Shown piece after piece: positions 6,067 through 9,969 of a stretch of 9,969 nucleotides of DNA. Each line of letters opens with the position of its first letter. The stretch's first letter is position 1. Source of the stretch: an uncultured Actinomycetes bacterium (lineage in GTDB: Bacteria > Actinomycetota > Thermoleophilia > Solirubrobacterales > 70-9); contig CAMPIP010000078.1 in assembly GCA_946886425.1 (NCBI GenBank), forward strand, positions 1 to 9,969, written 5' to 3'. The translations under genes and the position numbers were made by a program. The notes below the pieces were generated by a model. That model did no database searches. It worked only from the letters and a program-made list of their open reading frames with translations, and was not told the DNA's origin.

Positions 6067-6090
6067 GGCGGCGGCGCTAGCCGTCTCACC
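6062..6090 (+). promoter_or_regulatory. Intercistronic stem-loop between receptor and permease genes
   Basis: GGTGAGGCGGC (6062-6072) pairs with GCCGTCTCACC (6080-6090) around a seven-base loop GGCGCTA. This gives an 11-bp stem in RNA with one G-U pair. The stem contains the receptor stop codon (6064-6066) and ends directly before the livH ribosome-binding site GAGGAG (6091-6096). There is no U-run, so it is not a standard terminator. It may stabilise the upstream message or limit livH translation, giving more receptor than permease. Confidence 0.65.
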
Positions 6091-6101
6091 GAGGAGATCC
6101 C

Positions 6102-6971
6102 ATGGCCGATTTCGCGATCACCACGCTGGACGGGCTTTCCTTCGGGATGATCCTGTTCCTGATCGCGGCGGGGCTGTCGCTGATCATGGGCGTGATGCAG
6201 ATCCTCAACCTCGCCCACGGGGCGATGTTCATGCTCGGCGGCTACGTCGGCTGGACGGTGGCGGTGGAGGAGGGACTGGGCTTCTGGCCCAGCCTCCTCG
6301 CCGCCGGGTTGGCGATTGCCGCGCTCGGCTTCGTCGTCGAGCGGCTGATGCGGGGCATGCACGACCGCCTCGACAACCAGGTGCTGGCGACCCTGGGGAT
6401 CTCCTACATCATCACCAACGTCGTGATCTGGGTCTGGGGCGCCCAGCCCAAGGTCCCGTACCTGCCCTCGGCCTTCGAAGGCTCCTTCACGGTCGGGTCG
6501 GAGACCTACCCGGTGGTTCGGCTGGCGGTGATCGGTTGCGGGCTCGTCCTCGCGGTCGGCCTCTGGTGGTTCCAGGAACGGACCCGACTGGGGGCGATGG
6601 TGCGGGCCGGCATGGACGATCGCGAGACCGCCTACAGCCTCGGCGTCAACGTCGGCGCGGTCTCGGCGATCGTCTTCGTGCTCGGTTGCTTCATCGCCGG
6701 GATCAGCGGCGTGCTCGGCCAGCAGTTGAGCGGGCTGAAGCCGGCCGACGGCACGACGATGCTGTTGCTGGCGCTGGTGGTCCTCGTCGTCGGCGGCGTC
6801 GGCCGGGTTCAGGGGGCGCTGGTCGGGGCGCTGTTGATCGGGCTGATCAACGCCTTCGGGCTGCGGTTCTTCCCCTCGATGGCGGCCTTCCTCGTCTACG
6901 CCGCGATGATCCTGGTGCTGGTGGTCCGGCCGCGCGGCCTGCTCGGCCAGCCCGAGGGGGTGCGGCTGTGA
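6102..6971 (+). CDS. livH: Branched-chain amino acid-type ABC transporter permease LivH
   Basis: A 289-residue integral membrane protein with about eight hydrophobic segments. The N-terminal block LSFGMILFLIAAGLSLIMGV, followed by QILNLAHGAMFMLGGY, is diagnostic of LivH-type permeases. The cytoplasmic coupling loop that contacts the ATPases is the RTRLGAMVRAGMDDRETAYSLG region near residues 162-183. A Gly-rich LVVLVVGGVGRVQGALVGALLIG segment near the C terminus is also typical. It forms the membrane channel with LivM. The start ATG follows GAGGAG by five bases, after the only intergenic gap of note inside the operon (35 bp, filled by the hairpin). It ends as GTGA overlapping livM. The symbol refers to family position only; a branched-chain amino acid substrate is not shown. 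Confidence 0.94.
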   Translation: MADFAITTLDGLSFGMILFLIAAGLSLIMGVMQILNLAHGAMFMLGGYVGWTVAVEEGLGFWPSLLAAGLAIAALGFVVERLMRGMHDRLDNQVLATLGISYIITNVVIWVWGAQPKVPYLPSAFEGSFTVGSETYPVVRLAVIGCGLVLAVGLWWFQERTRLGAMVRAGMDDRETAYSLGVNVGAVSAIVFVLGCFIAGISGVLGQQLSGLKPADGTTMLLLALVVLVVGGVGRVQGALVGALLIGLINAFGLRFFPSMAAFLVYAAMILVLVVRPRGLLGQPEGVRL

Positions 6972-8023
6972 GCGCCGCGACGAAGGCCGCCGAGGCGCGG
7001 CCCGCCCCGGGTCGGGGGCCGCGGCTGGCTGGCCTCGCCGCGGCGCGGGCGCTGGCGCTGGCGGCGGTCGCGGCGGCGCTGCTGATCTTCCCGGCCTTCA
7101 TGCCCGACTACTCGCTGGCGCTGGTCCAGAAGATCCTCATCTTCGCGATCCTGGCGATCAGCCTCGACCTGATCTACGGCTACGCCGGATTGCCCTCGCT
7201 CGGCCAGGCCGCCTACCTTGGAGTCGGCGGCTACGCGGTCGCGATCCTGATGGTCAAGGCCGGGGTGACGACCGCCTTCCTGGTCGTCCCGCTCGGCATC
7301 CTCGCCGGCGCCATCGCGGCGGCGATCTTCGGCCCGCTGGTCCTCCGCACCAGCGGCCTCAACTTCCTGCTCGTCACCTTCGCGGTCGGCCAGCTGCTCT
7401 ACACGGTCGCGATCAAATGGTCGTTCCTGCACAGCTTCGGGGTTGAGGGAATCGTCGGAGTCGGCTTCCCCTCGCTCGGCTTCGAGTGGGGGATGAGCTC
7501 GATGTACTACGCGGTCGTCGTCGCCTTCGCGGCCGCCTTCTTCTTCGCCCTCTGGGTGACCCGCTCGCCGCTCGGGTTCGCCGCGATCGGGGTCCGCGAG
7601 AGCGAGCAGCGGATGCGGGTCTTCGGCTACAACACCTTCTGGGTCAAGTACAAGCTGTTGATCGTCTCCGGCGCGATCGCGGCGCTCGCCGGGCAGCTGC
7701 TCGCCTACACCTCGGGCAGCGTCCTGCCGACCAACTTCGACATCACCTACTCGGGGCTGGTCTTCCTGATGGTGGTGCTGGCCGGCGCGGGGACCATCTA
7801 TGGCCCGGTGATCGGCGCCGCCGTGATCATCCTGCTCGAATACTACGTAAGCAACGAGGTCTCGGACCGCTGGCCGCTGGTGCTCGGCGCTGTCTTCGTC
7901 GCCACCGCGGTCTTCTCCCGCGACGGCCTCGTCGGCATGTTCCGGCGCGGTTTCGCGGCCCTCGCGGCGCGCCTGGGCCGGGGCGGGTCGGCGACCCCCA
8001 GCGGCGGGGAGGTGGCCCGGTGA
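6968..8023 (+). CDS. livM: Branched-chain amino acid-type ABC transporter permease LivM
   Basis: A 351-residue membrane permease partner of LivH. An Ala/Arg/Pro-rich cytoplasmic N terminus (1-27) precedes the first membrane segment. The LivM hallmark ISLDLIYGYAGLPSLGQAA, continuing into YLGVGGYA, lies near residues 59-85. The coupling loop is RSPLGFAAIGVRESEQRMRVFGY, then WVKYKLLIVSGAIAALAGQL. The late LVFLMVVLAGAGTIYGPVIGA block is also typical. The frame is open far upstream, antisense-free but out of phase with livH. GTG at 6968 is chosen because it overlaps the livH stop (GTGA), follows a GAGGGGG ribosome-binding site and gives the family length. It overlaps livG in the same GTGA manner. 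The C terminus is a basic Gly/Arg-rich tail. Confidence 0.93.
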   Translation: MSAATKAAEARPAPGRGPRLAGLAAARALALAAVAAALLIFPAFMPDYSLALVQKILIFAILAISLDLIYGYAGLPSLGQAAYLGVGGYAVAILMVKAGVTTAFLVVPLGILAGAIAAAIFGPLVLRTSGLNFLLVTFAVGQLLYTVAIKWSFLHSFGVEGIVGVGFPSLGFEWGMSSMYYAVVVAFAAAFFFALWVTRSPLGFAAIGVRESEQRMRVFGYNTFWVKYKLLIVSGAIAALAGQLLAYTSGSVLPTNFDITYSGLVFLMVVLAGAGTIYGPVIGAAVIILLEYYVSNEVSDRWPLVLGAVFVATAVFSRDGLVGMFRRGFAALAARLGRGGSATPSGGEVAR

Positions 8024-8772
8024 GCCTGCTCGAGGTCGAGAACGTCAACCGCCGCTTCGGCGGCGTCCAGGCCCTCACCGACGTCTCCTTCCGGGTCGAG
8101 AGCGGCGACCGGTTGGCGATCATCGGCCCCAACGGGGCGGGCAAGACGACCCTCTTCAACTGCCTGACCGGCTCGCCGCCGCCGAGCGGCGGCAGCATCC
8201 GCTTCGATGGCGAGGACGTCACCTCGATGGCGCCCAACGCGCGCGCCGACCGCGGCCTCGCCCGCTCCTTCCAGACCGTCAACCCGTTCGGCCACCTGAC
8301 CGTGGAAGAGACCGCCCTGATCGCGGTCAACGGGCGCCGCTCCTCGCGGTACGGGATCCTGCGGCGGCTGCGCGGCTACGGCGAGCAGGCCGAGGAAGCG
8401 CGGGCGCTGATCGAGCGGGCCGGGCTCTCCGAACAGGCCGGCACCAAGCTGGAAACGCTCTCCTACGGTGAGCAGCGGCGGCTCGACCTGGCGATGACCC
8501 TGGTCGGCGAGCCGCGGCTGTTCCTGCTCGACGAGCCGAGCGCCGGGCTCAGCTCGGCCGAGAGCGAAGCGATCGTCGGCATGGTCCGGGCGCTGCCGGC
8601 CGAGGTCGGCGTGGTGATCATCGATCACGACATGGACGTGGTCTTCACGCTCGCCGAGCGGATCCTCGTCCTCCACCACGGCAGCGTCATCGTCGAGGGC
8701 AGCTGCGAGGAGGTCCGCCACGACCCGACCGTGCGCGACGTCTACCTCGGAGGGGGCCTCGCCGTTGCTTGA
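8020..8772 (+). CDS. livG: ABC transporter ATP-binding protein LivG
   Basis: A 250-residue nucleotide-binding subunit of the LivHMGF importer, on the cytoplasmic face. Motifs in order: Walker A GPNGAGKT (36-43), Q-loop Gln85 (ARSFQTVNPF), signature LSYGEQ (147-152), Walker B LFLLDEP (167-173), D-loop SAGL and switch His203 (IIDHDMD). The IIDHDMD form and the NPFGHLTVEE segment fit LivG rather than LivF. Signature position 2-4 reads SYG instead of the usual SGG or SYG/SHG variants accepted in this family, so it should be active. GTG at 8020 overlaps the livM stop (GTGA) and follows GGGGAGGTGG. The 3' end overlaps livF by eight bases. It hydrolyses ATP together with LivF to drive uptake. Confidence 0.94.
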   Translation: MSLLEVENVNRRFGGVQALTDVSFRVESGDRLAIIGPNGAGKTTLFNCLTGSPPPSGGSIRFDGEDVTSMAPNARADRGLARSFQTVNPFGHLTVEETALIAVNGRRSSRYGILRRLRGYGEQAEEARALIERAGLSEQAGTKLETLSYGEQRRLDLAMTLVGEPRLFLLDEPSAGLSSAESEAIVGMVRALPAEVGVVIIDHDMDVVFTLAERILVLHHGSVIVEGSCEEVRHDPTVRDVYLGGGLAVA

Positions 8773-9526
8773 GCTGAACGACGTCCACACCTACTACGGC
8801 GAGAGCCACATCCTCCGCGGGGTCACGCTCGAGCTGCCGGACGGCGGGATCGTCTCGCTGCTCGGCCGCAACGGGATGGGGAAGACGACGACGATCCGCT
8901 CGATCGGCGGCCTGACCCCGGCGCGCCGCGGCACGGTGCGGATCGCCGGCACCGACGTGACCGCGATGCGCTCCTACAAGATCGCCCGGCTCGGGGTCGG
9001 CGTGGTGCCCCAGGGCCGCCGCATCTTCCCCTCCCTCAGCGTCCGCGAGAACCTCCTGCTGGGAGCGCGGCGCGGCGAGGGCGGCGAACACTGGGACCTC
9101 GATCGCGTCCACCGGCTGTTCCCGATCCTCGAGAAGCGGGCGGCGGTGAAGGGGACGCTCCTGAGCGGCGGCGAGCAGCAGATGCTGGCGATCGCGCGGG
9201 CGTTGATGAGCAACCCGCGGCTGCTGCTGATGGACGAGCCCTCCGAGGGTCTGGCGCCGATCGTGATCGAGGAGATCGCGGCGGCGATCAAGAAGCTCGG
9301 CGACAGCTCGATGTCGATTCTCCTGGTCGAGCAGAACCTCGCCCTGGCCCTCGACGTCGCCGACCACGTCTACGTGATGAGCAAGGGCAGGATCGTCCAC
9401 GACGACTCGCCCGCCCGGTTGGCGAGCGACGACAAGGTGAAGGCGCGCTACCTCGGCGCCGCTGGGGAGCTCGACGACGAGCCCGGCAGCGGCGACGAGG
9501 TCGGCGCGGCGACCGGAAGGAGTTGA
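8765..9526 (+). CDS. livF: ABC transporter ATP-binding protein LivF
   Basis: A 253-residue second ATPase of the importer. Walker A is GRNGMGKT (34-41), Q-loop Gln83 (VVPQGRRIFPSL), signature LSGGEQQ (133-139), Walker B LLLMDEP (153-159), and the LivF-typical LLVEQN in the switch region, where the usual His is Gln. The GRNGMGKTTT and PQGRRIFP blocks place it in LivF rather than LivG. The start is TTG at 8765, inside the end of livG (8-base overlap), behind GGAGGGGG at 8749-8756; no ATG or GTG fits the family N terminus. The last 20 or so residues (EDDEPGSG-like acidic/Gly-rich tail after YLGAAGEL) extend past the usual end and are probably unstructured. It is followed after 3 bases by the amidase gene. 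Confidence 0.93.
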   Translation: MLELNDVHTYYGESHILRGVTLELPDGGIVSLLGRNGMGKTTTIRSIGGLTPARRGTVRIAGTDVTAMRSYKIARLGVGVVPQGRRIFPSLSVRENLLLGARRGEGGEHWDLDRVHRLFPILEKRAAVKGTLLSGGEQQMLAIARALMSNPRLLLMDEPSEGLAPIVIEEIAAAIKKLGDSSMSILLVEQNLALALDVADHVYVMSKGRIVHDDSPARLASDDKVKARYLGAAGELDDEPGSGDEVGAATGRS

Positions 9527-9529
9527 GCG

Positions 9530-9969
9530 ATGGGGGACGCGAGCACGGGAGCGGGGATGCAGCACCTCTCCGCGAACGGGGCGGCGGCGCTGATCGCCGC
9601 CCGCCAGATCACCTCCGAGGAAGTCGTGACGGCCTGCCTGGAGCAGATCGAGCGGCTCGAGCCGAGCGTCGAGGCCTGGGAGTTCCTCGATCCCGAGCGC
9701 GCCCTGGCGGCCGCCCGCGAACGCGACTCCGAACCGAGCCGCGGGCCCCTGCACGGCGTCCCCTTCGCGCTCAAGGACGTGATCGACACCGCCGCGATGC
9801 CGACCGCCTGCGGCACCCCGATCTACGCGGGGCGCCAGCCCGGGATCGACGCCGCCTGCGCCCGCTCGCTGCTCGACGCCGGCGGTGTCCTGCTCGGCAA
9901 GACCGTGACCACCGAGCTCGCCACCTGGCATCCCAACAAGACCCGCAACCCCTACGACCCCGCCCACAC
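9530..9969 (+). CDS. Amidase signature family hydrolase, N-terminal part (cut by window edge)
   Basis: The frame is open from ATG 9530 to the window end, giving about 146 residues of a family usually 450-500 long. The N terminus reads as an amidase-signature enzyme: LSANGAAALIAARQITSEEV, then LEQIERLEPSVEAWEF, then GPLHGVPFALKDVIDT (72-87), in which Lys82 is the catalytic lysine of the Ser-cisSer-Lys triad. VLLGKTVTTELA is the next conserved segment. The Ser-rich GSSGGS region lies beyond the edge, so activity cannot be checked here. Such enzymes hydrolyse amides, including GatA, nicotinamidase-like and allophanate hydrolase members. GatA is unlikely because the gene sits in a transport/catabolic operon. 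The start follows AAGGAG (9517-9522) by seven bases and lies 3 bases after the livF stop, so it belongs to the same transcript. Confidence 0.9.
   Translation, partial: MGDASTGAGMQHLSANGAAALIAARQITSEEVVTACLEQIERLEPSVEAWEFLDPERALAAARERDSEPSRGPLHGVPFALKDVIDTAAMPTACGTPIYAGRQPGIDAACARSLLDAGGVLLGKTVTTELATWHPNKTRNPYDPAH

Noticed and set aside
8687..9967. Long minus-strand open frame (426 codons) opposite livF and the amidase
   Set aside because: It is antisense to two recognised genes and shows only GC-driven composition.

Overview
The window is very GC-rich DNA carrying eleven protein-coding genes, two of them cut by the window edges. The codon usage, short or overlapping gene junctions, GTG/TTG starts and a Ser/Gly-rich lipoprotein linker suggest an actinobacterium, possibly a soil Thermoleophilia/Solirubrobacterales type. 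That placement is an inference from style, not from a marker gene. No RNA gene, mobile element, long repeat or CRISPR array was seen.

Layout. On the minus strand, positions 1-1290 hold a two-gene unit: a crotonase-fold (enoyl-CoA hydratase/isomerase-like) protein, then a PF06684/DUF1185 protein cut by the left edge, joined by an ATGA overlap. A 183-bp AT-richer gap (1291-1473) holds divergent promoters. On the plus strand, a stand-alone FMN reductase (1474-2022) follows. A second regulatory gap (2023-2125) holds a sigma70-type promoter and a 31-bp imperfect palindrome. From there a tightly packed plus-strand operon runs off the right edge: IclR regulator, enamidase-like amidohydrolase, RutB-like cysteine hydrolase, branched-chain-amino-acid-type ABC importer (lipoprotein receptor, LivH, LivM, LivG, LivF) and an amidase-signature hydrolase (truncated). 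Nearly all junctions overlap. The exceptions are a 35-bp gap between the receptor and livH, which holds a strong hairpin, and a 3-bp gap before the amidase.

Working model (inference). The importer brings in a small nitrogen-containing compound. Three unrelated C-N hydrolases (enamidase-like, isochorismatase-fold, amidase-signature) open and deamidate it. The FMN reductase would feed a flavin-dependent oxygenase not seen in this window, and the crotonase handles an acyl-CoA product. The strongest functional clue is the amidohydrolase, which closely resembles the enamidase of anaerobic nicotinate fermentation. This makes an N-heterocycle, cyclic enamide or lactam the best substrate guess. The palindrome on the IclR promoter probably gives ligand-controlled autoregulation of the whole operon.
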